Assembly: GCA_041163745.1 (NCBI GenBank)
Contig: JBEAQU010000049.1
Location: 1 to 64,000 of the forward strand
Reading direction: 5' to 3'
Origin: UBA6168 sp041163745
GTDB taxonomy: Bacteria; Bacteroidota; Bacteroidia; Chitinophagales; Saprospiraceae
DNA length: 64,000 nucleotides
Part shown: positions 8,536-16,932 of the stretch, piece after piece
Numbering within the stretch: position 1 is the stretch's first letter
How the letters are laid out: the number at the start of each line of letters is the position of its first letter
Made by a program: the position numbers and the translations under genes
Notes under the pieces: model-generated
Told to the model about the DNA's origin: nothing
Seen by the model: the letters and a program-made list of their open reading frames with translations, nothing else
Databases searched by the model: none

Positions 8536-8843
8536 GGTCCGGATGGCCGATATGAGTTGGCCGGCTGCGGGACGGGCATCATCGGCGGGAACCCGGCCGG
8601 TGGCACATCCCGGATGACAGGATGGATCTTGAGCTGCTGTCCAGCCGGGGTGGCGTTTCTCCGGTACAGACCCAAAAGCCGCAGCGTTCAGGCCGCCATC
8701 CGGCGGCGTCAGGACGTCCGGCCGGTGCGGACCGGACTATAAAGGTACAAAAAAACGTCCGCTGATGTTTCGAAGCCGGAGAAGGGGTACCGTCAAGGAT
8801 GCAATTCAACATGTCGCTTAGGCAGCCTCTTTGCATCCCAATT

Positions 8844-9195
8844 GCTGAACCATACGGTCAGCTCACCCATCCGTAGCAAACCAGCCGTGAAGCGGGAGGG
8901 CAGTCTGTCCCGACCACAAAGAATCTGCCCAGCGCCGAAATCCCTCCCCGCGAAGCGGGGAATAAATCCACGTAATAGAAAGGCGGGGAATTTACAACGC
9001 CCGGCCAATCATAAAATTACAAAAGAAAAAAATCCCTGTAATTAGCCTAATCCTAAAAATTCGCGTACCAGCATCCCCGCAAAGCGGGGAACAAGAATCT
9101 CCCTGGCACACCCAATCCGCCATGCTATCATCCCTTCGGCCGCGATATCGCAAGTCAACCCCTCCTCCATGCGGAACCGACAATTTGATTTGCAC
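8844..9195 (+). repeat. Full copy of the ~350-bp TIR/hairpin repeat family R2
   Basis: The left end TGAACCATACGGTCAG at about 8846-8861 matches the 6265 copy with changes, and the right end is CCGACAATTTGATTTGCAC at 9177-9195. It contains the hairpins CCCCGCGAAGCGGGG (about 8945-8959) and CCCCGCAAAGCGGGG (about 9075-9089). It also contains the AT-rich block ATCCCTGTAATTAGCCTAAT and CTTCGGCCGCGA. It occupies the gap between the sensor kinase start and the sigma factor end. Neighbouring bases 8536-8843 hold the kinase promoter and no gene. Confidence 0.72.
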
Positions 9196-9243
9196 CCTAC
9201 CGTGAAGGGGGTGGCAGCTTCGGCGGGTCGCGGCGGGAGGGCC

Positions 9244-9768
9244 TCAGTTCAGGGAAGCCTGCCGGAAATCCGTATGCAGCTGGATGGCCTGCATGAGTTT
9301 CTGGCGGGCGAAGAAGATACGGCTCTTGACCGTCCCGATCGGAAGCGACATGGTCTCCGCAATTTCCTCATACTTGTAGCCTTCGAAGAAGAGGAGGAAC
9401 GGGACACGGTAGATGGAATCCAGTCGGTTGACGATATTTTCCAACTCACGCATGGCCATGGTGGCGGGGGCGGCGTTGTCGGTGGCGTAGTCCTCGTTTA
9501 CGAACAGGTGGCTGTTCGTCGGTTCGGAAATGGTGGCCCGGTTTTTTTTCTTCCGGTAGATGTTGATGAAGGTGTTGCGCATGATGGTGGTGACCCATGC
9601 GCGGAAATTCGTCCCCGACTCGAACTTGTCCCGGTTGTTGTAGGCCCGCAGGGCGGTCTCCTGCACCAGGTCCCTGGCGTCCTCCAGGTTGTTGGTCAGT
9701 TTGTAGGCGAAAGGCAGCAGTTTGTGCTGGAGACTGTCGAAATGACTGTTGAATTCGATGGTGCTCAT
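9244..9768 (-). CDS. ECF-type RNA polymerase sigma factor
   Basis: 174 residues. Region 2 is about residues 10-80 (LLPFAYKLTNNLEDARDLVQ, FRAWVTTIMRNTFINIYRK). Region 4 is about 108-160 (LDSIYRVPFLLFFEGYKYEE and MSLPIGTVKSRIFFARQKL). This is a complete two-domain ECF sigma factor that redirects RNA polymerase. The start MSTIEFNSHFD at 9768 fits the family; upstream codons in frame to 10275 are not protein-like. No anti-sigma gene is adjacent, unlike the second sigma factor in this window at 57091. An operator-like inverted repeat lies upstream. Confidence 0.88.
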   Translation of the reverse strand: MSTIEFNSHFDSLQHKLLPFAYKLTNNLEDARDLVQETALRAYNNRDKFESGTNFRAWVTTIMRNTFINIYRKKKNRATISEPTNSHLFVNEDYATDNAAPATMAMRELENIVNRLDSIYRVPFLLFFEGYKYEEIAETMSLPIGTVKSRIFFARQKLMQAIQLHTDFRQASLN

Positions 9769-9984
9769 AAGACCTGTTTTAGGATGACCGTTGATTCGCT
9801 GGTCTTCGATGGGGTGGCCTTCCGCTCGGGCGGCAGGTTTGCAAACAGGTTTTTCGGGGAACTGAGCCGGCACTACGTTGTCCGGCGTATCAGTGTTGCT
9901 CCAAATGGTGTTCCTGCATGCGGGCACTTTTTTCATTTTTGGTTCAAATAAGATGACTGTCAATTTATTAGATGAAAATATTTT

Positions 9985-9992
9985 TAAATTTG
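9985..9992 (+). promoter_or_regulatory. Possible -7 element in AT-rich stretch (TAAATTTG)
   Basis: This is a full match to TAnnTTTG inside an AT-rich stretch (9955-10025) in the divergent region between the sigma factor and DUF4286. No clear TTTG lies about 19 nt upstream, so it is only a candidate. Confidence 0.3.
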
Positions 9993-10015
9993 TATATGGT
10001 CCGCCGGTCTTTTTT

Positions 10016-10051
10016 TTCTCAAAATGAGAAGGTTTGGTATCATTTTGAGAA
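10016..10051. promoter_or_regulatory. Perfect 12-bp inverted repeat, operator-like
   Basis: TTCTCAAAATGA at 10016-10027 is the exact inverted complement of TCATTTTGAGAA at 10040-10051, with a 12-bp spacer. On neither strand is it followed by a T run, so it is not an intrinsic terminator. Its place in the divergent region between the ECF sigma gene (minus) and DUF4286 (plus), with dimer-like geometry, suggests a regulator binding site. No regulator can be named. Confidence 0.5.
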
Positions 10052-10115
10052 ATGGCAAGGATTGAAAGGCGGGTGGACCGGTCGCTTTCCGATGCGGCCG
10101 GAAGGTAGGAAATCC

Positions 10116-10123
10116 TATTTTTG
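10116..10123 (+). promoter_or_regulatory. Predicted -7 element for the DUF4286 gene (TATTTTTG)
   Basis: This is a full match to TAnnTTTG, 54 nt ahead of the ATG at 10178. No convincing -33 TTTG is seen upstream. Confidence 0.4.
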
Positions 10124-10177
10124 TACCACCTGGTGGCCGGTACGGATACCGGACAGGTGCGACCAACCGAACCCTGC

Positions 10178-10486
10178 ATGATATTATACAACGTAACGAT
10201 CAAGATAGACCGGCGGGTACACGATGAGTGGCTTGCCTGGATGAAGGACATGCATTTGCCGGCGGTCATGGCCACCGGTTTTTTCCTGCGTCACCGGATG
10301 CTGCGGCTGATGGATCCGCCGTCGGATGAGGACGGCATCACCTATGCCGTCCAATACGAATGCAGTAACATCGGTTTGCTACGTCGGTATTTCGAAGAGG
10401 AGGCTCCTGCCCTTCAACGCGACCATGCGCAGCGCTACAACGGTCGTTTCGTCGCCTTCCGGACAATCATGAAAACCGTGGATTAG
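10178..10486 (+). CDS. DUF4286 family protein
   Basis: 102 residues, starting MILYNVTIKIDRRVHDEWLAW, the characteristic beginning of this small Bacteroidota family with a ferredoxin-like dimeric alpha/beta-barrel look (ITYAVQYECSNIGLLRRYFEEE, ALQRDHAQRYNGRFVAFRTI). No catalytic residues are recognised. It is cytosolic, with no membrane segment or signal peptide. The ATG at 10178 was chosen over the longer open frame from 10121, which would include the promoter element. Confidence 0.75.
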   Translation: MILYNVTIKIDRRVHDEWLAWMKDMHLPAVMATGFFLRHRMLRLMDPPSDEDGITYAVQYECSNIGLLRRYFEEEAPALQRDHAQRYNGRFVAFRTIMKTVD

Positions 10487-10660
10487 CGCAGGCGAAAGTC
10501 GTTTTTTTCACTGTTTCCGCCCTGAACCTGTCGGCAGGGATTACGTTATACAAAAGGTGCCGCCGTCCAAGGACGCCCGGGCAGCAAGGAAAAAGGGAAA
10601 CAGGTCGAATTTCCCGGAGACCCGGCACCATACCGATAATGCTAACCAAATTATTCCAAT

Positions 10661-11848
10661 ATGTATTTTGAACTGAACGAAGAACACCAGGCTGTCCGGT
10701 CGGCTGCCCGCGATTTCGCCGAGCAGGTGCTGAAACCGGGGGTCATCGAGCGGGACCGGGAGATGCGGTTCCCGTCGGAGGAAGTCCGCCAGATGAAGGA
10801 AATGGGTTTCATGGGCATGATGGTCTCCCCGGAATACGGCGGCGGCGGCATGGACACGCTCTCCTATGTGCTCGCCATGGAGGAGATATCGAAAGTGGAT
10901 GCCTCCGCAGCAGTCATCATGTCGGTCAACAACTCGCTCGTCTGCTGGGGTCTGGAGGAGTACGGCTCTCCGGAACAGAAGGCGCGGTACCTGCCCCGGC
11001 TGACCCAAGGGGATTGGATAGGGGCTTTCTGCCTCTCCGAACCGGAAGCCGGCAGCGATGCCACCAGTCAGCGCACCACGGCGGTTTCCCAGTCTGACCA
11101 TTACCTGCTGAACGGTACCAAGAACTGGATTACCAACGGTGGCTCCTCCAGTCTGCACCTGGTCATGGCACAGACCTGGCCTGAAAAGGGGCATCGCGGC
11201 ATCAACTGCCTGCTGGTGGAGACCGACACCCCGGGGGTGGTCATCGGTGCCAAGGAGGAAAAACTCGGCATCCGGGCTTCCGATACGCACACCATCATGT
11301 ACAATGACGTCCGGGTGCCGGTCGAGAACCGCATCGGTGCGGACGGTTTCGGGTTCCGCTTCGCCATGAAGACCCTCAACGGCGGTCGCATCGGCATTGC
11401 AGCGCAGGCGCTGGGGATTGCCGCGGGAGCCTACGAGCTGGCCCTTTCATACGCCAAGTCCCGGGAAGCCTTCGGGCAACCCATCGCACGGCACCAGGCC
11501 GTCGCCTTCAAATTGGCCGATATGGCCACCGAAATCGAAGCGGCAAGAATGTTGGTATATCGCGCCGCCTGGATGAAGGACCAGGGATTGGACTACAGTA
11601 CTGCCAGCGCCATGGCCAAGCTGTACGCATCGGAAGTGGCCATGCGTGTCACCACCGAAGCGATCCAGGTCCACGGGGGATACGGATATGTCAAGGAATA
11701 CCATGTCGAGAGGATGATGCGGGATGCCAAGATAACGCAGATCTACGAAGGAACCTCGGAAATCCAGCGCATCGTCATCTCCCGCAGCATCCTGGAGGGA
11801 CAGCCCTACCTACCGGTTTGGGCCGAAGCGCAAACTACGCCGGCATGA
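10661..11848 (+). CDS. Acyl-CoA dehydrogenase (short-chain/butyryl type)
   Basis: 395 residues, full length for this FAD family. It shows FCLSEPEAGSDA (FAD/acyl-CoA binding) and KNWITNGG. The C-terminal domain has SREAFGQPIARHQAVAFKLAD, the QVHGGYGY motif and IYEGTSEIQRIVISR, where Glu363 is the expected catalytic base. It oxidises acyl-CoA to enoyl-CoA in fatty-acid or amino-acid breakdown; the chain-length class is inferred from overall similarity only. Its stop codon overlaps the start of the following protease gene (ATGA), so the two are translationally coupled. Confidence 0.93.
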   Translation: MYFELNEEHQAVRSAARDFAEQVLKPGVIERDREMRFPSEEVRQMKEMGFMGMMVSPEYGGGGMDTLSYVLAMEEISKVDASAAVIMSVNNSLVCWGLEEYGSPEQKARYLPRLTQGDWIGAFCLSEPEAGSDATSQRTTAVSQSDHYLLNGTKNWITNGGSSSLHLVMAQTWPEKGHRGINCLLVETDTPGVVIGAKEEKLGIRASDTHTIMYNDVRVPVENRIGADGFGFRFAMKTLNGGRIGIAAQALGIAAGAYELALSYAKSREAFGQPIARHQAVAFKLADMATEIEAARMLVYRAAWMKDQGLDYSTASAMAKLYASEVAMRVTTEAIQVHGGYGYVKEYHVERMMRDAKITQIYEGTSEIQRIVISRSILEGQPYLPVWAEAQTTPA

Positions 11849-12597
11849 GGCGCCGAGGCGGTCGGGTCCGTTTTTCGTGTTTCGGTTTTCCGGTGCGGCT
11901 GCATGGAAGCACGGCCTTGCTGCCGCCTTTGTTCCTTTATCTGTGGGCGGTGGAAGACATGACGGTTCGGGAGGTCGCCTGGTTCGCCCTGGTGGCGGCG
12001 GGGCTGATGGGCAGCATCCTGGTTCATGAGCTGGGGCACGCCCTCGTAGCCCGCCGTTATGGTGTACAGACCAGGGAGATCGTCCTCCTGCCCGTCGGAG
12101 GCCTGGCGCGCCTCAGCCATCTGCCGCAGCGCTCCCTGGAGGAATGTTGGATCGCCTTGGCAGGGCCTGCCGTCAATTTCCTGCTGGCGCTGTTGCTGTT
12201 CCCTTGGTTGTTGTTCGTGATGGTCCCGGGCCTCCGCCAGATGGCGCCACCGACACCGGAATCACTTCCGGGCAATTTCTTTTTCTTTCTGCCGCTTCTT
12301 TTTGCGATGAATGTGGGCCTGGCGATTTTCAACCTGTTACCGGCATTCCCGATGGATGGCGGCCGGGTGCTCCGCGCCGCCCTGGCTGTCCGGCTCGGCT
12401 GGCTGCGCGCCACCCGAACCGCCGCTTACCTGGGACAAGCCCTGGCGCTGGTCATGGCCGCCGTCGGCCTCTCGGGCTACAACCATATGTATCTCGGCAT
12501 CGCCGCCTTCATTTTCATCACCGCCCGGCAGGAATACCGTTGGGCGCAGCGATCGGTTTCCGATGTCGGAGCCGTTGGTCCGGAGGAAGAGGGCTGA
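11845..12597 (+). CDS. Site-2 protease family intramembrane metalloprotease (M50)
   Basis: 250 residues, polytopic. Zinc motif HELGH is in LVHELGHALVARRYG at about residues 61-75. The second conserved motif NLLPAFPMDGGR supplies the aspartate ligand. In this SpoIVFB-like subgroup a C-terminal CBS pair may follow the core; here it is absent. It should cleave a membrane-embedded substrate in the inner membrane. The start at 11845 overlaps the acyl-CoA dehydrogenase stop, which makes it more likely than the earlier in-frame start at 11818. A strong hairpin terminator follows. Confidence 0.88.
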   Translation: MRRRGGRVRFSCFGFPVRLHGSTALLPPLFLYLWAVEDMTVREVAWFALVAAGLMGSILVHELGHALVARRYGVQTREIVLLPVGGLARLSHLPQRSLEECWIALAGPAVNFLLALLLFPWLLFVMVPGLRQMAPPTPESLPGNFFFFLPLLFAMNVGLAIFNLLPAFPMDGGRVLRAALAVRLGWLRATRTAAYLGQALALVMAAVGLSGYNHMYLGIAAFIFITARQEYRWAQRSVSDVGAVGPEEEG

Positions 12598-12613
12598 CCG
12601 GCACGCCCATAGA

Positions 12614-12648
12614 AAAAGCCCGGGGAACCATATGCTCCCCGGGCTTTT
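12614..12648. terminator. Bidirectional intrinsic terminator
   Basis: AAAAGCCCGGGGA (12614-12626) pairs perfectly with TCCCCGGGCTTTT (12636-12648) around a 9-nt loop, with T/A runs on both sides. It sits between the convergent M50 protease and OmpH/Skp genes and can end both transcripts. Confidence 0.85.
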
Positions 12649-12667
12649 CGTGCATCGCCGCACCGTA

Positions 12668-13189
12668 TCATTCAATGCCGAGCTTGGCTTTCACCAGCGG
12701 TTCTATGTCGTTGGAATCCATGGCGAACAGGATGGTATTGAACACACTGGTATCGAATATCATATTGTATCCGCCTTCCTTGCCTACCTCGTTGATGGCC
12801 TGCTGCACACGGTCCAGCAACGGAGACAGGAGTTCTTCGCGTTTTTGTGCGACCTGGTTCATGATGGTTTCCTCCAGGGCGTTCAGTTCCGCTTCCCGCT
12901 GTTGGAACTCGGCCTGTTTTTGCTGGGCTTCGGCCGGTGTGACGCCCCCCTCCCGGTATTGGGTGGCGAAGGTGTTGAAATCCTCCTCCAGCTTGCGGGC
13001 GAGTTGTTCCCCATCGGCGACGAGGGAATCCTGAAATACTTTCAGCTGGGCATCCGCAGCCTTGGTACCCGGTAACAGGACAAGGATGTTGCCGCTGTTC
13101 AGGTGTCCGAATTTTTGAGCCTGAAGGGAGGACCAGGAGCCGAATGCCGTCAGCACCGAGGCCAGGATGGCTATGCGTATGTTTTTCAT
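12668..13189 (-). CDS. OmpH/Skp family periplasmic chaperone
   Basis: 173 residues. The signal peptide MKNIRIAILASVLTAFGSW...LQAQ is followed by KFGHLNSGNILVLLP, then a long charged coiled-coil (about residues 50-125, rich in Q, E and A, for example QQKQAEFQQREAELNALEE), and the closing GGYNMIFDTSVFNTILFA strand typical of OmpH. Skp-like proteins hold unfolded outer-membrane proteins in the periplasm. The ATG at 13189 starts the signal peptide; the open frame to 13351 is ignored. A minus-strand -7 element lies just upstream. Confidence 0.9.
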   Translation of the reverse strand: MKNIRIAILASVLTAFGSWSSLQAQKFGHLNSGNILVLLPGTKAADAQLKVFQDSLVADGEQLARKLEEDFNTFATQYREGGVTPAEAQQKQAEFQQREAELNALEETIMNQVAQKREELLSPLLDRVQQAINEVGKEGGYNMIFDTSVFNTILFAMDSNDIEPLVKAKLGIE

Positions 13190-13210
13190 GCTTTTTTTTT
13201 GATGGTCCTG

Positions 13211-13218
13211 CAAAAGTA
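13211..13218 (-). promoter_or_regulatory. Predicted -7 element for the ompH gene (TACTTTTG)
   Basis: On the minus strand it reads TACTTTTG, a full match to TAnnTTTG, 21 nt before the ompH start codon. Confidence 0.5.
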
Positions 13219-13300
13219 GGGCAAGCCCGGCTTGTTTTTCGAATTTCCTGCAAATTATTCCCGTAAAAGCGGTGGTCCGGCCAGGGAAGACGCCAAAAAC

Positions 13301-13328
13301 GAAAGGGGCGGAATATTCCGCCCCTTTC
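13301..13328. terminator. Perfect 28-nt palindrome, likely terminator of the YceI gene
   Basis: GAAAGGGGCGGAATATTCCGCCCCTTTC is self-complementary along its whole length (read here as 14-nt arms). It lies between the end of the YceI gene and the ompH promoter, both on the minus strand, where a transcription stop is needed. Confidence 0.7.
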
Positions 13329-13392
13329 GCCGGTGTTCCTGTTCGTACCACCTCCGCTTGCCCTCATGGGAGGACGGGGGTGCCGGAGCTGG

Positions 13393-14091
13393 TCACTGGT
13401 TGGCTTTCAGCGCCAGTCCGATGTAGACTTCGTTTCGGATGAGGTCGTCGGCCTTGCCGGGGTAAGTGATGCCCCAGTTGGTCCGGTCGATGGTGAATTT
13501 CGCCATGGCCTCGACCGTACCGTTGGTGATGCTGACCTTGGCGGGGAACTCGATGTTTTTCGTCTGGTCCTTGAGCGTGAGGTTGCCGCTGATACGGTGG
13601 GTCGGGTTCGTCACTTTGTACCGGTTGACTTCGGTCTGGACGGGATCGTCCGTTTCCGTGATCGTGTCGGTGGTGACGGTGACGCCGGTGATTTCGAATA
13701 CGGCTTCCGGATAGGTCGGGACATCGAAGAAGTCGGGGGACATCAGGTGGCCCTGGAGGTTGGCGTTCATCCCGGGATCGGTACCTTCCGGACCGGTGAC
13801 GGTCAGCGAATTCATGTCGATGACGAAGGAGCCGCCGGTGAGATTGTCACCGTCGACCGTCAGCGAACCGCTTTTGAGAGCGAGGGTGCCGCTGTGGCGG
13901 GCGGAGACCTTGGCGCCGATCCATTCCAGCGTGCTGGCGGCGAGGTCTACGTTGTAGGCCGTTCCGCTGGTGGCGGCGGCTTCCTGTGCCTCGCCGGTGG
14001 CGGCTTGGTCGCTTTCCGGGGTTTGGGCGCAGGAGGCAAGCAGCAGGCTTGCCGCGAAGAAGAGGGTGATGTTGTAAATGATGTTTTTCAT
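13393..14091 (-). CDS. YceI family lipoprotein
   Basis: 232 residues. The lipoprotein signal ends LLLASC (Cys21), followed by an Ala/Thr/Glu-rich linker. The YceI lipocalin-like domain starts near residue 48 (YNVDLAASTLEWIGAKVSARHSG) and contains FVIDMNSLTV, HLMSPDFFDVPTYPEAVFEI, YKVTNPTHRISGNLTLKD and FTIDRTNWGITYPG. YceI proteins bind polyprenoid or lipid ligands in the periplasm; the ligand here is not known. The -FTIDRTNWGI- block marks it securely. The ATG at 14091 gives the cleanest signal peptide; three codons earlier (14100) is possible. Confidence 0.92.
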   Translation of the reverse strand: MKNIIYNITLFFAASLLLASCAQTPESDQAATGEAQEAAATSGTAYNVDLAASTLEWIGAKVSARHSGTLALKSGSLTVDGDNLTGGSFVIDMNSLTVTGPEGTDPGMNANLQGHLMSPDFFDVPTYPEAVFEITGVTVTTDTITETDDPVQTEVNRYKVTNPTHRISGNLTLKDQTKNIEFPAKVSITNGTVEAMAKFTIDRTNWGITYPGKADDLIRNEVYIGLALKANQ

Positions 14092-14187
14092 GACAAACAT
14101 AGGTTTTGATGTGAGGATTGGCCTTTCTCAGACCAAGTTCAAGGCTGTTAACAATATTTTGGTAGACATGTTCGTCGGAAGCGGCCT

Positions 14188-15261
14188 TCAGGACCAGGTA
14201 TTCTGCAGAAAACGAAACCAGTTGCCATGTAAGATGGATTCGCAGGCCTCTCGGTCATAGCCTCGGTTTCGGAGGATGGGTTCCAGCTTCCGCAGGTCGG
14301 CGACGGTCGTCAGGTCGGCCGGACATTGTTCCCGGCCGAAGCCGCCGTCCAGGTCGGAACCGATGCCGACATGCAGGGCGTTGCCTGCCAGTTGGCAGAT
14401 ATGGTCGATATGGTCCGCCACCCGGTCGAGGGTGCAACCGGTGGCTTGCGGGGTTGATACGTTCCGTACCCAGCCAGGTACCAGCATCCATGCATCGAAG
14501 GCGGCGCCCACCACGGCACCCCGTCGGATCAGTGCCCGGAGCTGCTCGTCGGAGAACTGCCGCTGGTGCGGCACCAACGCCCGGCAGTTGTTGTGGCTGG
14601 CCCAGACCGGTCCGTTGAAATGATCGAGCGCTTGCCAGAACGCCTGGTCGCAGAGGTGGGTGGCATCGAGGATGAAGTTGCGTTCCTCCATGCGGCGCAG
14701 CAAAGCCAGTCCCTCCGGCCCGATCGGGCCGTCTGCGTCGGTACCGTCCGCATACCGGCCGGGGCCGTAGTGGGCGGGGCCGACGGCCCGGAGTCCGTAT
14801 TCGTAGGCCCGGTCGAGATAATCCACGTCGACGAGCGAGTCGGCTCCTTCCAGGCTGAGGATGTAGCCGACCGGCTTGTGATCGTTTGGCCGCATGGGGT
14901 CTTCCCACAACGACCGGCAGCGTTCCAGGCTGGCCAGGTCGGTGACGGGCATCATTTCCCCGGCCTTTTCCATTTCCCGGTACCAGGCCAGCTGGGCTTG
15001 GGTGTGCGCCCAGGCCTGCTGCGGCGAATGCCAACCGGGCAAGGGATTGTCCGGGGCGACATGTCGGGCGATCTGGGTGGCGACGACCAGTCCGACGTTT
15101 CCCGCCCGCAGGGCTGGCAAGGATACCGTCGCCCGACCGCGGTCCGGCTTGTCGTTTTTGCCTGTTTCCCGGGCATTGATGGCGTCGACCGGCAGGCGGA
15201 GGTCGCGGTTCCATTCCAGGGCATTCATGGAGAGGTCTAGGTGAGCATCGAAAATGAACAT
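14188..15261 (-). CDS. Membrane dipeptidase (M19 family)
   Basis: 357 residues with the metal-binding pattern of renal-dipeptidase-like enzymes: FDAHLDL at the N-terminus (HxD), LSLEGADSL (Glu ligand), DATHLCDQAF and WASHNNCRAL (His ligands), and GIGSDLDGGFG (Asp). Family members hydrolyse dipeptides, including those with a C-terminal D-amino acid. No signal peptide is visible, so it is predicted to be cytosolic. It is the last gene of a minus-strand cluster behind a D-amino-acid-type PLP enzyme and RidA, suggesting peptide or cell-wall fragment use. Confidence 0.9.
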   Translation of the reverse strand: MFIFDAHLDLSMNALEWNRDLRLPVDAINARETGKNDKPDRGRATVSLPALRAGNVGLVVATQIARHVAPDNPLPGWHSPQQAWAHTQAQLAWYREMEKAGEMMPVTDLASLERCRSLWEDPMRPNDHKPVGYILSLEGADSLVDVDYLDRAYEYGLRAVGPAHYGPGRYADGTDADGPIGPEGLALLRRMEERNFILDATHLCDQAFWQALDHFNGPVWASHNNCRALVPHQRQFSDEQLRALIRRGAVVGAAFDAWMLVPGWVRNVSTPQATGCTLDRVADHIDHICQLAGNALHVGIGSDLDGGFGREQCPADLTTVADLRKLEPILRNRGYDREACESILHGNWFRFLQNTWS

Positions 15262-15304
15262 CGCGTTTGACGAGGATAAGGAGGTGAACGGACGGGGTGG
15301 GAGG

Positions 15305-16423
15305 TCAGATGGTCAGGTAACGGTCCCGGGCGGTGTTTTTCCAATAAGCCTTCGCATGGCCCTCCTCGATGGCCGGCATCCGCTCGTACAGGGCGACGGT
15401 CGGACAGATGTGCCAGGGGATGCCCAACAGGGTGTCGCCCGGCCGGAAGGAATGGCCGCTGTTTCCGGTGGAAACCACCAGGTGCTCCTCGCTTTGGCTG
15501 ACAGGCACCAGGGAAGGATGTTGCGGGAAGAACACCCGCCGGGAGAGGTCGTTTTCGGCTGCGACGGACTTGTGTCCGAGATCCAGGCAGATCAAGTCCG
15601 CTGCCGGAAGCGAAATCACCCGGGTCAGCAGGAGGGCGGCCGGGCGGAAAGGGATTTCGGGACACAAGGTGCCGTACCCGTGGTCCCAATACACGAAGGT
15701 GCCGGGACTGCACTCCAGCGGGCCTTCCCGGCGGGCATGCAAGGGGAAGGTCGGGGAACCGCCGACCACAAGCGGCCGCAGCGGTTGCTCGGCCGCCAGC
15801 CGGCGGTAAAGCTGGTATGCCGGTTCGAAAGCCGCATCGCAGTCGAGGGCACGCTGTCCGGCATCCGGGTGTCTGACATGGCCGTCATAGGCATGCAGTC
15901 CCACCAGCCGGATGCCCGGATAGGAAAGGATGGCACGGACCAGGTCCGTTGCCTGCGGCACTGGCAGGCCTGTCCGGTGCTGGCCGGTATTCAGGTCGAT
16001 ATAGACATCCGCGGCCATCCCTTGCGAGTGAAAAGTCGCTGCGATTGCCGCAGCGGCGGCGGCATGGTCCGTCAGGCAGGCGAAGCGGGTGGCGGGGAAT
16101 CGGCGGACGACCTGTCGCCAGCGGGTCAGTTTCGGGCCGACCGGCTGGTAGGCCAGCAGCACGTCCGCCGCACCGGCCGCCGCCAGCATCTCCGCCTCGG
16201 CGATGGTGGCGCATTTGAACCGCGTGATGCCCGCCTGCAGCAAAAGGTCTGCAAGGGCCGGGGATTTCGCCGTCTTGATATGGGGGCGCAGCCGCTCCGG
16301 TGAGCCCGCCAGGCGGACTGCCGTCCGTATGTTCTCCCGAACCAGGGCCGGAAACACCAGGAGGGCCGGGGAATCGAGGTTTTCCGTGGAGCGGATGGCG
16401 TAGTCCGGGGAAAGTATGGTCAT
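15305..16423 (-). CDS. Fold-III PLP enzyme, D-threonine aldolase/D-serine dehydratase family
   Basis: 372 residues. The N-terminal alanine-racemase-like barrel has RPHIKTAKSPALADL with the PLP lysine at residue 50. The C-terminal beta domain ends with GIPWHICPTVALYE, where His338-x-Cys340 is the HxC zinc pair of D-serine dehydratase and D-threonine aldolase. Sequence alone does not separate aldolase from dehydratase. The gene directly beside it (12 nt) encodes RidA, which removes the enamine product of PLP dehydratases. I therefore favour D-serine/D-threonine deamination. Confidence 0.85.
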   Translation of the reverse strand: MTILSPDYAIRSTENLDSPALLVFPALVRENIRTAVRLAGSPERLRPHIKTAKSPALADLLLQAGITRFKCATIAEAEMLAAAGAADVLLAYQPVGPKLTRWRQVVRRFPATRFACLTDHAAAAAAIAATFHSQGMAADVYIDLNTGQHRTGLPVPQATDLVRAILSYPGIRLVGLHAYDGHVRHPDAGQRALDCDAAFEPAYQLYRRLAAEQPLRPLVVGGSPTFPLHARREGPLECSPGTFVYWDHGYGTLCPEIPFRPAALLLTRVISLPAADLICLDLGHKSVAAENDLSRRVFFPQHPSLVPVSQSEEHLVVSTGNSGHSFRPGDTLLGIPWHICPTVALYERMPAIEEGHAKAYWKNTARDRYLTI

Positions 16424-16435
16424 CCGGTGGGGGAC

Positions 16436-16897
16436 TTAAATTTCGAAAATGCCTTCTATTTCCACGGCGGTCGAACCAGGAAGCGAACCCATGCCGACGG
16501 CACTGCGTACGCCGATGCCGTCCGGCCCCCACAGGGTGGCGAAGAGTTCGCTGCATCCGTTGATGACCACGGCATGCTGCTGGAAATCCGGTGTGGCATT
16601 GACCATTCCGAACAATTTCAGCACCCCTTTGACGAGATCCAGGTCTCCGAGGTGTTCCCGCAGGGACACGAGCATGGCCAGGCCGCATTGTCGGGCGGCC
16701 CATTGTCCCTGGGCTACGTCCAGGTCCGCTCCCAGTTTGCCGGTGATGAAGCTGCCGTCGGTCCGCAGGGATACATGGCCGGACACATAGACCTGTTTTC
16801 CGACGGAGCGGCAGGGTCGGTAAATGCCTTTGGAGGAGGGGAGCATGGGCAGTTCCAGTCCCATCGCTTGCAGTTGTCGTTCAATTCTTCCGTCCAT
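16436..16897 (-). CDS. RidA family enamine/imine deaminase
   Basis: 153 residues with the YjgF/RidA fold: GIYRPCRSVGKQVYVSGHVS, CGLAMLVSLREHLGDLDLV and the end segment GVRSAVGMGSLPGSTAVEIE, where the arginine of VRSAVG and the Glu of VEIE are the family's ligand-binding positions. RidA hydrolyses 2-aminoacrylate-type intermediates released by PLP enzymes. It lies between the fucosidase and the fold-III PLP enzyme with short gaps (35 and 12 nt), so co-transcription is likely. Confidence 0.9.
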   Translation of the reverse strand: MDGRIERQLQAMGLELPMLPSSKGIYRPCRSVGKQVYVSGHVSLRTDGSFITGKLGADLDVAQGQWAARQCGLAMLVSLREHLGDLDLVKGVLKLFGMVNATPDFQQHAVVINGCSELFATLWGPDGIGVRSAVGMGSLPGSTAVEIEGIFEI

Positions 16898-16932
16898 GGA
16901 GGGGATTTGTTTGATACATAGTCCGGTTTGCT

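Noticed and set aside
6601..8742. 713-residue open frame on the plus strand across the sensor kinase gene
   Set aside because: It is the complement of a GC-rich, fully recognisable histidine kinase; its own translation shows no family motif and also runs through a repeat end.
8940..9100. Repeated GC hairpins (CCCCGCGAAGCGGGG) as a possible CRISPR repeat
   Set aside because: Copies are spaced irregularly at about 120-130 bp with conserved, not variable, intervening sequence; they belong to the R2 element.
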